Part shown: positions 1 to 7,642 of the stretch, piece by piece
Layout: every line of letters begins with the position of its first letter
How positions within the stretch are numbered: position 1 is the first letter of the stretch
Assembly: GCA_964614855.1 (NCBI GenBank)
Contig: CAZTMX010000061.1
Span: 1-15,010, forward strand
Reading direction: 5' to 3'
Source: CAWJHE01 sp964614855
GTDB lineage: Bacteria; Chloroflexota; Anaerolineae; Anaerolineales; UBA4823
Length of the DNA: 15,010 nucleotides
Position numbers and translations under genes: made by a program
The notes under the pieces: generated by a model
What the model saw: the letters and a program-made list of their open reading frames with translations, nothing else
What the model was told of the DNA's origin: nothing
The model's database searches: none

Positions 1-1326
1 GTCGTCAATCAAGGGGTGATCGACGGCGGGGATGGGGTCTTGCCAGATCAAGTCTTCTTGCGGCACTTCTGGTCCGAGATAGCGGGTCTTTGGGCCCATG
101 TCCCGGTGGGTGAGTTTGAACCAGGCGCGGGCAAAAGCATCGGCAAAGGCCTGCGGGTCCTGGTGGAAGCGGCGCGAGATTGGCTCGTAAATCGGATCGA
201 AGCGCAGCGACAGGTCGGCTGTGGTCATCATAGCCGGGAATTTCTTGGATGGGTCGTGGGCGTCGGGGATCAAATCTTCCGGTTTGACGTCGATCGGGGT
301 CCACTGGTAAGCGCCAGCCGGGCTCTTGACCAATTTCCACTCGTAGCCGAAAAGCATGTCAAAGTAGCCCATGTCCCATTTGGTGGGTTCAGGTTTCCAG
401 GCGCCTTCGATGCCGCTGGAGGTGGTGTGCACGCCCTTGCCAGTGCCGAAGCTGTTCTTCCAACCCAGCCCCATTTCTTCCAGAGGAGCGGCTTCGGGAT
501 CGGGCCCCACCAGCTTGGGGTCACCGGCGCCGTGCGCCTTACCGAAGGTATGCCCACCGGCGACAAGAGCGACGGTTTCTTCGTCGTTCATACCCATGCG
601 AGCAAAGGTATCACGTACATCAAATCCTGAGGCGACCGGATCCGGATTGCCGTTGGGGCCTTCGGGGTTGACATAGATCAAGCCCATTTGCACGGCTGCC
701 AGCGGGTTTTCCAATTCACGCTCCCCGCTGTAGCGCTTATCGCCCAGCCATTCGGTTTCGGCACCCCAATAGACGTCTTCTTCGGGCTGCCAGATGTCGG
801 GACGCCCGCCGCCAAAACCAAAGGTCTTGAAGCCCATCGACTCCAGTGCGACGTTGCCTGCCAGGATCATCAGGTCTGCCCAGGATATCTTGTTGCCATA
901 TTTCTTTTTGATGGGCCAGAGTAAACGGCGTGCTTTATCCAGGTTCACATTGTCGGGCCAGCTGTTCAATGGAGCAAATCGCTGGTTGCCGGTGCCGCCG
1001 CCCCCGCGCCCATCAGAGGAGCGGTAGGTGCCCGCGCTGTGCCACGCCATGCGGATCATCAGACCGCCGTAGTGCCCCCAGTCTGCAGGCCACCAGTCCT
1101 TAGAATCTGTCATAAGGTCCGTCAGATCTTTCTTGACTGCAGCCAGGTCGAGTGTCTTGAATTCTTCGGCATAATTAAAATCGGCATCCATCGGGTTAGA
1201 AGCGGGTGCATGCTGGTGTAAGATGCCCAGGTTTAGTTGATTGGGCCACCAGTCGCGGTTCGATGTACCCCTGCTGGCTGTGTTGCTGCCAGTTTTGCCC
1301 GTCACCGGGCATTTGTTCTCATCCAT
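1..1326 (-). CDS. katG: Catalase-peroxidase KatG (N-terminal 442 codons; 3' end outside window)
   Basis: Bifunctional haem enzyme that degrades H2O2 (catalase) and oxidises small donors (peroxidase); cytoplasmic. The minus frame is open from the ATG at 1324-1326 to the window edge with no stop. Seen in the translation: distal haem pocket R92, W95, H96 in the segment MIRMAWHSAGTYR, and the proximal ligand H259 in AGGHTFGKAHG. The residues that form the KatG-specific Met-Tyr-Trp adduct are present as W95, Y218 (GLIYVNPEG) and M244 (RMGMND), with family-typical spacing. KatG proteins are about 730 residues, so the inactive C-terminal peroxidase-like domain lies outside the window; the break is the window edge, not damage. 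The start is fixed by a strong AGGAGG seven bases upstream. It lies 80 bp downstream of the perR-like gene on the same strand, with no convincing promoter between, so cotranscription and peroxide induction are likely (inference). Confidence 0.97.
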   Translation of the reverse strand, partial: MDENKCPVTGKTGSNTASRGTSNRDWWPNQLNLGILHQHAPASNPMDADFNYAEEFKTLDLAAVKKDLTDLMTDSKDWWPADWGHYGGLMIRMAWHSAGTYRSSDGRGGGGTGNQRFAPLNSWPDNVNLDKARRLLWPIKKKYGNKISWADLMILAGNVALESMGFKTFGFGGGRPDIWQPEEDVYWGAETEWLGDKRYSGERELENPLAAVQMGLIYVNPEGPNGNPDPVASGFDVRDTFARMGMNDEETVALVAGGHTFGKAHGAGDPKLVGPDPEAAPLEEMGLGWKNSFGTGKGVHTTSSGIEGAWKPEPTKWDMGYFDMLFGYEWKLVKSPAGAYQWTPIDVKPEDLIPDAHDPSKKFPAMMTTADLSLRFDPIYEPISRRFHQDPQAFADAFARAWFKLTHRDMGPKTRYLGPEVPQEDLIWQDPIPAVDHPLIDD

Positions 1327-1333
1327 AAAGTGT

Positions 1334-1339
1334 CCTCCT
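1334..1339 (-). promoter_or_regulatory. Ribosome binding site of katG
   Basis: On the minus strand AGGAGG stands seven bases before the katG ATG. It decides the start and allows efficient translation from a perR-katG message. Confidence 0.8.
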
Positions 1340-1406
1340 CTTGAAATGTAAATGGTTGAAAAGTACCAGTTGAATAAATGATCCAGAGCGTTTCGAAATA
1401 TAATGC

Positions 1407-1844
1407 TTACTTTTTCTGTTTGCACTCCGGACATAGACCATAAAGAAAAATTTGCGGGCGGAGAATCTCATACCCAGAGGCTTGTTCTAAACTGCGAAGA
1501 GATTCTTTATCCAAGGGAAATTCTCCATCCGCGATTTTATTGCATTGAATGCAGATCAAGTGTGGGTGGGGCTCAGGACGATTGCCATCGTAGTGGCTGT
1601 CGCTGTGCAGATCGATCTCGAAAACCTGGTCCATTTCTTTCAACAATAAGAGCGTTTTATAAACCGTTGCATGGCTCATGGTTGGAAACTGATGCTTGAT
1701 CCTTTTATGCAGTTCGCTTGCTGTGGGGTGGCCTTCGCTGGCAGCAATCAGGCGCACCAACTCAACCCGTTGGGGGGTGAGCCGGAAATCGTGCTCCTTC
1801 AAAGCAGCAATCAGTTGGTTGAATCGGATTTCAGGATCTTTCAT
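1407..1844 (-). CDS. perR: PerR-type Fur family peroxide-responsive repressor
   Basis: A 145-residue metal-dependent winged-helix repressor. Residues about 10-80 form the DNA-binding domain (RLTPQRVELV, then the recognition region SHATVYKTLLLLKE) and about 85-145 the dimerisation domain. Structural zinc site: C98-x2-C101 and C138-x2-C141. Regulatory metal ligands line up with Bacillus subtilis PerR as H39, D86, H93, H95 and D106. The aspartate at D106, typical of PerR rather than iron-sensing Fur, supports peroxide sensing by metal-catalysed histidine oxidation; that part is family knowledge. It sits upstream of katG on the same strand, and a perfect Per-box-like palindrome overlaps its promoter, so it probably represses itself and katG. 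The ATG at 1844 has no strong Shine-Dalgarno. A Fur or Zur role is less likely but cannot be excluded from sequence alone. Confidence 0.93.
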   Translation of the reverse strand: MKDPEIRFNQLIAALKEHDFRLTPQRVELVRLIAASEGHPTASELHKRIKHQFPTMSHATVYKTLLLLKEMDQVFEIDLHSDSHYDGNRPEPHPHLICIQCNKIADGEFPLDKESLRSLEQASGYEILRPQIFLYGLCPECKQKK

Positions 1845-1869
1845 GGTTGTTATTGGATAATTAATCCTT

Positions 1870-1888
1870 ATAAATAATGATTATTTAT
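1870..1888. promoter_or_regulatory. PerR operator (Per box): perfect 19-bp palindrome
   Basis: ATAAATAAT-G-ATTATTTAT is a perfect 9-1-9 inverted repeat. Its core AATnATT agrees with the Bacillus Per-box consensus TTATAATnATTATAA at most central positions. It overlaps the last two bases of the perR -10 element and covers the predicted transcription start, where a bound dimer would block RNA polymerase. Direct autoregulation by the adjacent repressor is inferred. Confidence 0.85.
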
Positions 1889-1916
1889 TATACCATAACC
1901 AAACCAAATTTTGCAA
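1887..1916 (-). promoter_or_regulatory. sigma70-type promoter of perR-katG
   Basis: Read on the minus strand, TTGCAA (1911-1916) and a perfect TATAAT (1887-1892) are separated by 18 bases. The predicted start near 1880 leaves a leader of about 36 nt before the perR ATG. The Per-box palindrome abuts the -10. Confidence 0.8.
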
Positions 1917-1979
1917 GCATTTACCAGAAATTGTTTGCATTTATTTAAAATCCCCGCCTGTTTTGGTCGCGTTTTTATC

Positions 1980-2034
1980 CCAGGTAATACTGCCACTTGC
2001 AGGAAATGCCTGATCAAATTATAGTTTAGCAAAT
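1980..2034 (+). repeat. 55-bp direct repeat, copy 1 (left of N gap)
   Basis: Identical over 55 bases to 2135-2189. The copy ends exactly where the N run starts, the pattern left when two contigs sharing an end are scaffolded without being merged. Most likely an assembly artefact. Confidence 0.9.
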
Positions 2035-2134
2035 NNNNNNNNNNNNNNNNNNNNNNNNNNNNNNNNNNNNNNNNNNNNNNNNNNNNNNNNNNNNNNNNNN
2101 NNNNNNNNNNNNNNNNNNNNNNNNNNNNNNNNNN
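2035..2134. other. Assembly gap (100 N)
   Basis: Exactly 100 unknown bases between two identical 55-bp sequences. A fixed 100-N spacer is a common scaffolding convention, and the shared ends imply that the contigs overlap. Little or no sequence may be missing here. If so, the true perR-esterase intergenic region is 155 bp shorter than shown. Confidence 0.95.
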
Positions 2135-2189
2135 CCAGGTAATACTGCCACTTGCAGGAAATGCCTGATCAAATTATAGTTTAGCAAAT
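2135..2189 (+). repeat. 55-bp direct repeat, copy 2 (right of N gap)
   Basis: Exact copy of 1980-2034, beginning at the first base after the N run. It holds the candidate promoter of the following esterase gene, so that promoter appears twice in the window but probably once in the genome. Confidence 0.9.
2152..2180 (+). promoter_or_regulatory. Candidate promoter of the esterase (and possibly GH3) gene
   Basis: TTGCAG (2152-2157) and TATAGT (2175-2180) with 17-base spacing, lying 25 bases before the start codon at 2206. Moderate match to sigma70 consensus; no operator seen. Confidence 0.45.
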
Positions 2190-2205
2190 CTGAAAGAGGT
2201 GGAGA

Positions 2206-3120
2206 ATGCCTGACCGCACGAGTTTTGCCTTGCAGTTCGCTGAATTTGCCCTTAAGTTCATTGGGAGTGAGCTAAAAAAGGATTTCAATCGCTGGCGCAG
2301 GCGAGTGGAAAACCGAAAATATCCTAAACCTGCTCCGATGCCTGGGAAATTCAAAAAACGAAATACTGTACAGGAGCAGATGGTCCATGGACAGCCCGTG
2401 TACACGATCATCCCGCAGGGTGGGAACCCAAACACCCACATCATCTACACTCACGGTGGCGCCTATATATATCCCATGTCCGTGTTTCATTGGAGCATCA
2501 TCCATGCGTTGATCGAGCAAGTAGGGGTAAGTGTAACCTTACCGGTTTATCCTCTCGCGCCAGAACATACATACAAACCTGCCTTTGATGAACTTGAAGC
2601 GGTGTATCGCAATGTTTTGATAGAACATGCGCAAAAAGCCATCGTCTTGTGCGGTGACTCGGCTGGCGGTGGATTGGCCCTGGCGCAGGCTTTGCGTTAC
2701 CGGGATTTGGGTTTGCGCATGCCGCAGCGTATTGTGCTTTTTGCGCCCTGGCTGGATATCAGCCTTTCCAACCCAGATGTGAGTGCTGTGGAACCCCAGG
2801 ATGTGCTGCTGGCAAAGCAAAGCCTGGTACAGTGTGGAAAATGGTGGGCGGGCGGGGAGGACACCCGCAGCCCACTGCTCAGCCCGCTGTACGCTGACTT
2901 CTCGGGCCTGCCGCCGATCGATGTGTTCCAGGGGACAGCTGATATCTTATCTCCGGATGCGCGCATCCTGCGGGAGAAGGTTTCCTCCATTGGCGGTGAG
3001 ATTAACTACTACGAAGTTCCTGGCGCCTTTCATGATTTCGTAGGTGCGACATTTGCACCGGAGGCGAAAGAAGTGTACGCTCGAATGGCGAAAGTGCTTG
3101 GCAGCCGCGCAACTGCCTGA
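2206..3120 (+). CDS. Alpha/beta hydrolase fold-3 (HSL-type) esterase
   Basis: A 304-residue esterase or lipase of the hormone-sensitive-lipase-like class, which hydrolyses carboxylic ester bonds of short acyl or lactone substrates; probably cytoplasmic, as no signal peptide is seen. Oxyanion-hole motif HGGAY at 83-87, nucleophile elbow GDSAG at 150-154 with S152, acid D246 (GTADIL) and base H276 (GAFHDF), all in the family order and spacing. Residues 1-60 form a charged, helical cap-like region. The start is supported by the purine-rich GAGGTGGAG immediately upstream. The GH3 gene follows 72 bp downstream on the same strand, so the two may be cotranscribed and act on acylated glycosides; that link is only inference. 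The exact substrate cannot be read from the sequence. Monoterpene-lactone hydrolases and acetyl esterases share these motifs. Confidence 0.92.
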   Translation: MPDRTSFALQFAEFALKFIGSELKKDFNRWRRRVENRKYPKPAPMPGKFKKRNTVQEQMVHGQPVYTIIPQGGNPNTHIIYTHGGAYIYPMSVFHWSIIHALIEQVGVSVTLPVYPLAPEHTYKPAFDELEAVYRNVLIEHAQKAIVLCGDSAGGGLALAQALRYRDLGLRMPQRIVLFAPWLDISLSNPDVSAVEPQDVLLAKQSLVQCGKWWAGGEDTRSPLLSPLYADFSGLPPIDVFQGTADILSPDARILREKVSSIGGEINYYEVPGAFHDFVGATFAPEAKEVYARMAKVLGSRATA

Positions 3121-3192
3121 GGCATAAGGTTTTTCCGTTTTGGGATTAAGATCAGTGGTCCGTACAGAAACCCATTTTCTTCGGAGCAGGCA

Positions 3193-5598
3193 ATGAAACA
3201 ACTAACCGAACAAAAGACCCTGGAAGAAAAAGCATCCCTATGTTCTGGTCAAGATTTCTGGTTTACAAAAGGCATTGAGCGGTTGGGGATCCCATCCATC
3301 ATGGTCACAGATGGGCCTCACGGGCTGCGCAAACAGGCTGGCGCGGCAGACCATGTCGGGTTGAACCAGAGTGTGCCAGCGACCTGTTTTCCGACTGCTT
3401 CAGCGTTGGCGGCAACCTGGAACCGCGATCTGATTTACCAGGTGGGTGCTGCGCTGGGTGAAGAATGTCGACAGGAAAAGGTGGGGGTGATTTTAGGACC
3501 CGGGTTAAATATCAAGCGCTCCCCCCTGTGCGGGCGAAACTTCGAGTATTTTTCCGAAGACCCTTATCTGGCTGGAGAGATTGCCAGCAGCCATATTAAC
3601 GGTGTGCAAAGCCAGGGCGTGGGCACATCGATGAAGCACTACGCAGCCAACAACCAGGAACACCGCCGGATGACGATCGACGTGATTGTCGATGAGCGCG
3701 CTTTACGTGAGATCTACCTGGCAGGGTATGAGATTGCAGTAAAAAAGGCCCAACCCTGGACGGTGATGTGCTCCTATAACCGCATCAACGGTGTATATGC
3801 CTGCGAAAACCAATATCTGATGAATGAGATCTTGAAGGAGGAATGGGGGCACCAGGGGCTGGTTGTGACCGATTGGGGGGCAATGAATGAGCGTGTGCCG
3901 GCGCTGAAAGCAGGCGTGGATTTGGAGATGCCCGGTCCATCCACCGAAAACGACGCCAGGATACTTGCGGCGGTGCGCTCTGGTGAGCTAGATGAAGCTG
4001 TATTGGACCAAGCGGTTGAACGTATCTTGACCTTAATCTTCAAAGCCCAGACTGGCCTGGCGCAAGATTTCTCGTATGACCCGGCAATACATCATGCCCT
4101 GGCGCGGCGTGTGGCATCAGAAGGCGCAGTTTTGTTGAAAAACGATGGGCAGCTATTACCTTTACAGCCAGGGGTCAGGATTGCCCTGATAGGCCGTTTT
4201 GCCAGGCATCCGCGCTACCAGGGGGCAGGAAGCTCATTGATGAACCCCAGTCGGTTGGATAACCTGTATGATGAGCTGGCAACGTTGGTGGGTGAAACCA
4301 ATATTGTCTATGCCGCCGGATACACGGAAAAGGGAGATATTGTTGATGAAACCCTGATCCAAGAAGCGCTTGCGGCTATCCGAGAAACCGGCGTGGTCGT
4401 TGTCTGTGCGGGACTGACAGATCTTCATGAAGTGGAAGGGGTAGATCGAGCGCATATGAAACTACCCGCTGGGCATGATGCGTTGATCCAGCGTGTCGCA
4501 GAGGCGCATAAAAACGTGGTGGTGGTTTTAAGCAACGGCTCGCCGGTCGAAATGCCGTGGATCGCTGAAGTGCCTGCGGTTTTAGAAGGCTACCTTGGCG
4601 GGCAGGCAGGCGCCGGCGCACTGGCAGATATCCTCACCGGTAGGGTGAACCCCAGCGGTAAGCTGGCTGAAACCTTCCCGCTGAAGTTACAAGATACACC
4701 AGCACAGCCTTTTCCCGGCAGCCCATCCACAGTAGAGTACCGCGAAAGCCTGTATGTTGGCTACCGTTTTTATGATACAGCGGATCTTGAGGTGCTCTTC
4801 CCCTTTGGACATGGTCTTTGTTACACCAACTTTACTTACGACGACCTGCAACTTGAGCCCGATGGGGAAACGGTTCTTGTAAAGTTTAAGATCAAGAACA
4901 CCGGCGCGGTGGTGGGAAAAGAGATTGCCCAGGTGTACGTACGAGATCTGCAATCGACCGCCTTTCGACCGAAAAAGGAGCTAACGGGGTTTGCAAAAGT
5001 CGAGTTGGCTCCTGGCGAAGAAACCGGTGTTCAAATCAGCTTAGACCGGCGTGCTTTTGCTTTTTACGATGCCGGCAGCAAGGATTGGGTGGTCGAAGCC
5101 GGTGAGTTTGAGATCCAGGTCGGGGCATCGTCACGGGATATTCGACTTGTAGACACTATTCGGCTATCGACGACTACCGGTCCTGTGTCTCAAGCCAACG
5201 CAACCACTCTGGCAGCGTATTTTAAACCTTCAAGAGAAGGCCGGTGGTCGCAAGAAGATTTTGAGGCTTTGCTTGGACATCCACTTCCAGCTAATAAAGC
5301 AGCCGTAAAAGGCAGTTACAGCCTCAATACACCCATCAGCGAAATGAGCGGCTCGTTCATCGGCAAGCAGCTTTATAAGATGGTCAAAAATCAGATCGAT
5401 AAGTTGTTTCTGGAACAAGCGGATACCCCGACTGGCGTCTTAATGCAAGCGATGGTCCAGGATATGCCCCTGCGCAGTATGATGACATTTGGTGGTCCGT
5501 TCGATCGGAAGCAACTCGAAGCCTTGCTGTTGATGATCAATGGCCGTTTTTGGAAAGGGCTGGTGGCTTTTATCAAGGCCTGGATGGTTCGCAAATGA
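3193..5598 (+). CDS. Glycoside hydrolase family 3 beta-glucosidase-type enzyme
   Basis: An 801-residue retaining beta-glycosidase that releases terminal sugars from beta-linked oligosaccharides. No signal peptide, so it probably acts on imported oligosaccharides in the cytoplasm. The TIM-barrel domain spans about 20-290: DGPHGLR at 40-46, MKHYAANNQE at 147-156, and nucleophile D227 in VTDWGAM. The alpha/beta sandwich domain spans about 310-545, with E415 in EVEGVDR as the likely acid/base by analogy with other GH3 enzymes carrying EGxDR. A fibronectin-III-like domain covers about 560-655. A tail of about 140 residues (660-801) then follows, with a conserved-looking MPLRSMMTFGG segment at 752-762. 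There is no PA14 insert. The start is chosen by GGAG six bases upstream of the ATG. Specificity (glucose, xylose or other) is not certain. The esterase upstream is a possible partner in removing side groups. Confidence 0.94.
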   Translation: MKQLTEQKTLEEKASLCSGQDFWFTKGIERLGIPSIMVTDGPHGLRKQAGAADHVGLNQSVPATCFPTASALAATWNRDLIYQVGAALGEECRQEKVGVILGPGLNIKRSPLCGRNFEYFSEDPYLAGEIASSHINGVQSQGVGTSMKHYAANNQEHRRMTIDVIVDERALREIYLAGYEIAVKKAQPWTVMCSYNRINGVYACENQYLMNEILKEEWGHQGLVVTDWGAMNERVPALKAGVDLEMPGPSTENDARILAAVRSGELDEAVLDQAVERILTLIFKAQTGLAQDFSYDPAIHHALARRVASEGAVLLKNDGQLLPLQPGVRIALIGRFARHPRYQGAGSSLMNPSRLDNLYDELATLVGETNIVYAAGYTEKGDIVDETLIQEALAAIRETGVVVVCAGLTDLHEVEGVDRAHMKLPAGHDALIQRVAEAHKNVVVVLSNGSPVEMPWIAEVPAVLEGYLGGQAGAGALADILTGRVNPSGKLAETFPLKLQDTPAQPFPGSPSTVEYRESLYVGYRFYDTADLEVLFPFGHGLCYTNFTYDDLQLEPDGETVLVKFKIKNTGAVVGKEIAQVYVRDLQSTAFRPKKELTGFAKVELAPGEETGVQISLDRRAFAFYDAGSKDWVVEAGEFEIQVGASSRDIRLVDTIRLSTTTGPVSQANATTLAAYFKPSREGRWSQEDFEALLGHPLPANKAAVKGSYSLNTPISEMSGSFIGKQLYKMVKNQIDKLFLEQADTPTGVLMQAMVQDMPLRSMMTFGGPFDRKQLEALLLMINGRFWKGLVAFIKAWMVRK

Positions 5599-5675
5599 GT
5601 GTTGCAAATGTTCCTTTATGATAGGCGTCCCATGAGTAAAATGGTAGTCATGTTTTTTAGCTTGGTACATACGCG

Positions 5676-5978
5676 ATGAAACAAATTATCAATTACTTGA
5701 TTGTCATCATTTTGTGGATAGTAGGTTTTATCCTTGCGTACACAGGAAAATCCGCTTGGCTCATAATCGCACTCATCACACTGCATTTCCTGGAATTGAT
5801 CACGATCGGCTTTCGCACTGGGCGCAAATATGGTCTCGGAGTTTTACACTCCATTGCGATGTGCATGTTATTTGGTATCGTTTGGTGGCTGCCCTTGAGG
5901 AAAAACATGGAAGATGATGAATATTCCGATGCAGATTTTATCGAAGATGGTAGTGAACCCTGGCGCGAGGCTTTTTGA
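5676..5978 (+). CDS. Small membrane protein of unknown function, first gene of the AOR operon
   Basis: 100 residues with three hydrophobic segments at about 4-22, 26-46 and 55-73, a short basic loop (FRTGRKYGLG, 46-55), WWLPLRK at 70-76, and an acidic C-terminal tail (EDDEYSDAD). The tail probably lies in the cytoplasm or at the membrane surface. I do not recognise a named family. The stop codon at 5976-5978 is two bases before the ATG of the DUF362 gene, so the two are likely translated together. This suggests a role linked to the oxidoreductase module, perhaps membrane attachment; that is inference. No clear Shine-Dalgarno precedes the ATG, and no good promoter was found in the 77 bp after the GH3 gene. 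Confidence 0.72.
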   Translation: MKQIINYLIVIILWIVGFILAYTGKSAWLIIALITLHFLELITIGFRTGRKYGLGVLHSIAMCMLFGIVWWLPLRKNMEDDEYSDADFIEDGSEPWREAF

Positions 5979-5980
5979 TC

Positions 5981-7639
5981 ATGAAAAGCGTGGTTGTTAT
6001 CTCGGATGCACTCCGCATCAACTACATGCACAACTTCGTCCGGCTTCCGTATTACTATGGAACTGAAAGATATTTCAGCCGCCCGGATGTCAAAGCGATT
6101 CGCGATACTGTGTATCGATCACTGGATACTTTGGACGAAAAGACGGGTTTCAGAGCCGAATTTCGAGACAGAACAGTCTTGATCAAGCCAAACCTGGTGG
6201 GAGTGATGTTCAAGTGCGGATACGCGATGGATAACATCCCGCAGACAACTGACCCCAGGGTATTTGAAGCAGTGATCTCCTACTTCAAGGACCTGGGTTG
6301 TCAGATCACGATTGTCGAGTCTGCGGGTAAAGGTATCTCGACGATGCAGTACTATCGCGATATCCGCCTGGACAAAGTTGCTAAATTCTACGGAACCGGC
6401 CTTATTGCCCTCGAAGAGCAACCGCTTGACCACTATTACGTGCCCAAAGCCAAGATCCAAAAAGAGGTCTATCTCCCTCGCATCCTTTCACCGGTTGTGC
6501 GCGGTGAAGCAAAGTACGTATCCGTGCCAAAGATGAAGACGAACCTGTACACCGGTGTCACGCTTGGATTTAAGAACGCCATGGGGACGCTCCCTGGCAA
6601 TATGCGTTATCGCAACCACAACTGGCAGCTCAGTGATAAGTTGGTGGACTTACTGTACCTTTTTAAACCAGATCTAACTGTGGTTGACGGCATCATCGGC
6701 GGCGAAGGTCTTTCACCAGCGCCGGTTGATCCAGTGAAGGTGGGTAAGATCATTAGCGGCACAAATAGTGTTGAGGTCGACCGCATGGTAACCCACATGA
6801 TGGGATTTGACCCTGATCTGCTACGGCTTACTGCGGCAGCAGAAGAGCGTGGTTTTGGCGACCCCTCCACCGAGATTGTTGGAGAGCCAACCGTCACGCC
6901 ATTTCGCCCGGCTGATTATTCGTTCCTTTCTGCGCGTTTTCACAAGAACTGGCCGGGTGTCAAGTATTTTGTGGGCTACACAAACAAACGCGTGCCTGAG
7001 ATCACCAATATCCATGCTGTGACGCCAGAGATTGTAAAAGAGATCGAGCAAGGCTGCATCGGTGGATGTCTTTCCACCATGGCTATGTACATGGAGATGG
7101 TATTGAAGGCAAAGAAACCTCCTAAAGTGGAGGATGTTCGCTTTGGCTGTGTTATCGGCGAAGGTTGCCTGGTGGGTGGCAAGCGGTTCTGGTTTGATGC
7201 AGACGGAAATCCGTATGATTTGGAAGCATTGAAATTGGAAGCTGGGAAGCTTAAGCACATGGTCGCTTGCGGCGCGTGTGCAAAGGAAGCCTATCCAGCC
7301 TGCGATATCACCTGTACGGGCTGTCATAATGTCGGTGAATTTGTCCCGGCTTTCATGAAAGCAAGCGGTTTGCCGATGCCCATGCTTTCCCTGGCAAACG
7401 AGCAAATCGGCAGCCTGGCAATGGGTCTGGTGAGGAAATATTTCGCTGTGCGAAAAGTATTAAAAGCAGGCGAGATCGTCGACATTCCATTTGACGCAAA
7501 AGACGATACAATCAGGCTCGCCCCAGATTTTTCGGATGAGGAGATGCAAATGAACTGGATCGCTGTCCCAATGCCACTGTTGTCTGCTGAAGAAATCAAG
7601 CAGAACCTCAAAGAATTCAAGATGGTCCAGTTAGGGTAG
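5981..7639 (+). CDS. DUF362 family protein with cysteine-rich C-terminal half
   Basis: 552 residues from the ATG at 5981. An alternative TTG start at 5975 overlaps the previous stop; GAGG at 5967-5970 fits either, and ATG is preferred. The N-terminal part (about 60-310) carries DUF362 signatures: VLIKPNLVG (66-74), VPKMKTNLYTGVTLGFKNAMG (182-202), and DGIIGGEG followed by P at 236-247. The C-terminal half lacks the usual bacterial ferredoxin CxxCxxCxxxCP pattern. It instead has C359, C363, C390, C396 and a cluster C430-x2-C433-x7-C441-x3-C445-x2-C448, which could bind one or two Fe-S clusters or zinc. DUF362 proteins are often fused or linked to Fe-S domains, but their reaction is not established. 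Tight coupling to the oxidoreductase gene (3-nt gap) suggests maturation or electron transfer for that enzyme; inference only. Confidence 0.88.
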   Translation: MKSVVVISDALRINYMHNFVRLPYYYGTERYFSRPDVKAIRDTVYRSLDTLDEKTGFRAEFRDRTVLIKPNLVGVMFKCGYAMDNIPQTTDPRVFEAVISYFKDLGCQITIVESAGKGISTMQYYRDIRLDKVAKFYGTGLIALEEQPLDHYYVPKAKIQKEVYLPRILSPVVRGEAKYVSVPKMKTNLYTGVTLGFKNAMGTLPGNMRYRNHNWQLSDKLVDLLYLFKPDLTVVDGIIGGEGLSPAPVDPVKVGKIISGTNSVEVDRMVTHMMGFDPDLLRLTAAAEERGFGDPSTEIVGEPTVTPFRPADYSFLSARFHKNWPGVKYFVGYTNKRVPEITNIHAVTPEIVKEIEQGCIGGCLSTMAMYMEMVLKAKKPPKVEDVRFGCVIGEGCLVGGKRFWFDADGNPYDLEALKLEAGKLKHMVACGACAKEAYPACDITCTGCHNVGEFVPAFMKASGLPMPMLSLANEQIGSLAMGLVRKYFAVRKVLKAGEIVDIPFDAKDDTIRLAPDFSDEEMQMNWIAVPMPLLSAEEIKQNLKEFKMVQLG

Positions 7640-7642
7640 GGT

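Noticed and set aside
16..630. Open frame of about 200 codons on the plus strand opposite katG
   Set aside because: It lies fully antisense to a clear katG frame with catalytic motifs. It has no recognisable domain, and its openness follows from the codon bias of katG.
1327..1406. Possible second Per box or promoter directly upstream of katG
   Set aside because: Only weak AT-rich partial matches (around CATTATATTTCG); no palindrome like the one at perR. Read-through from perR is simpler.
1980..2189. Direct repeats as attachment sites or transposon target duplication
   Set aside because: The copies meet the N run exactly on both sides and contain no mobile-element signs, so a contig overlap explains them better.
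6821..7405. Open frame of 194 codons on the minus strand inside the DUF362 gene
   Set aside because: Antisense shadow of a gene with conserved motifs; no recognisable domain seen in it.
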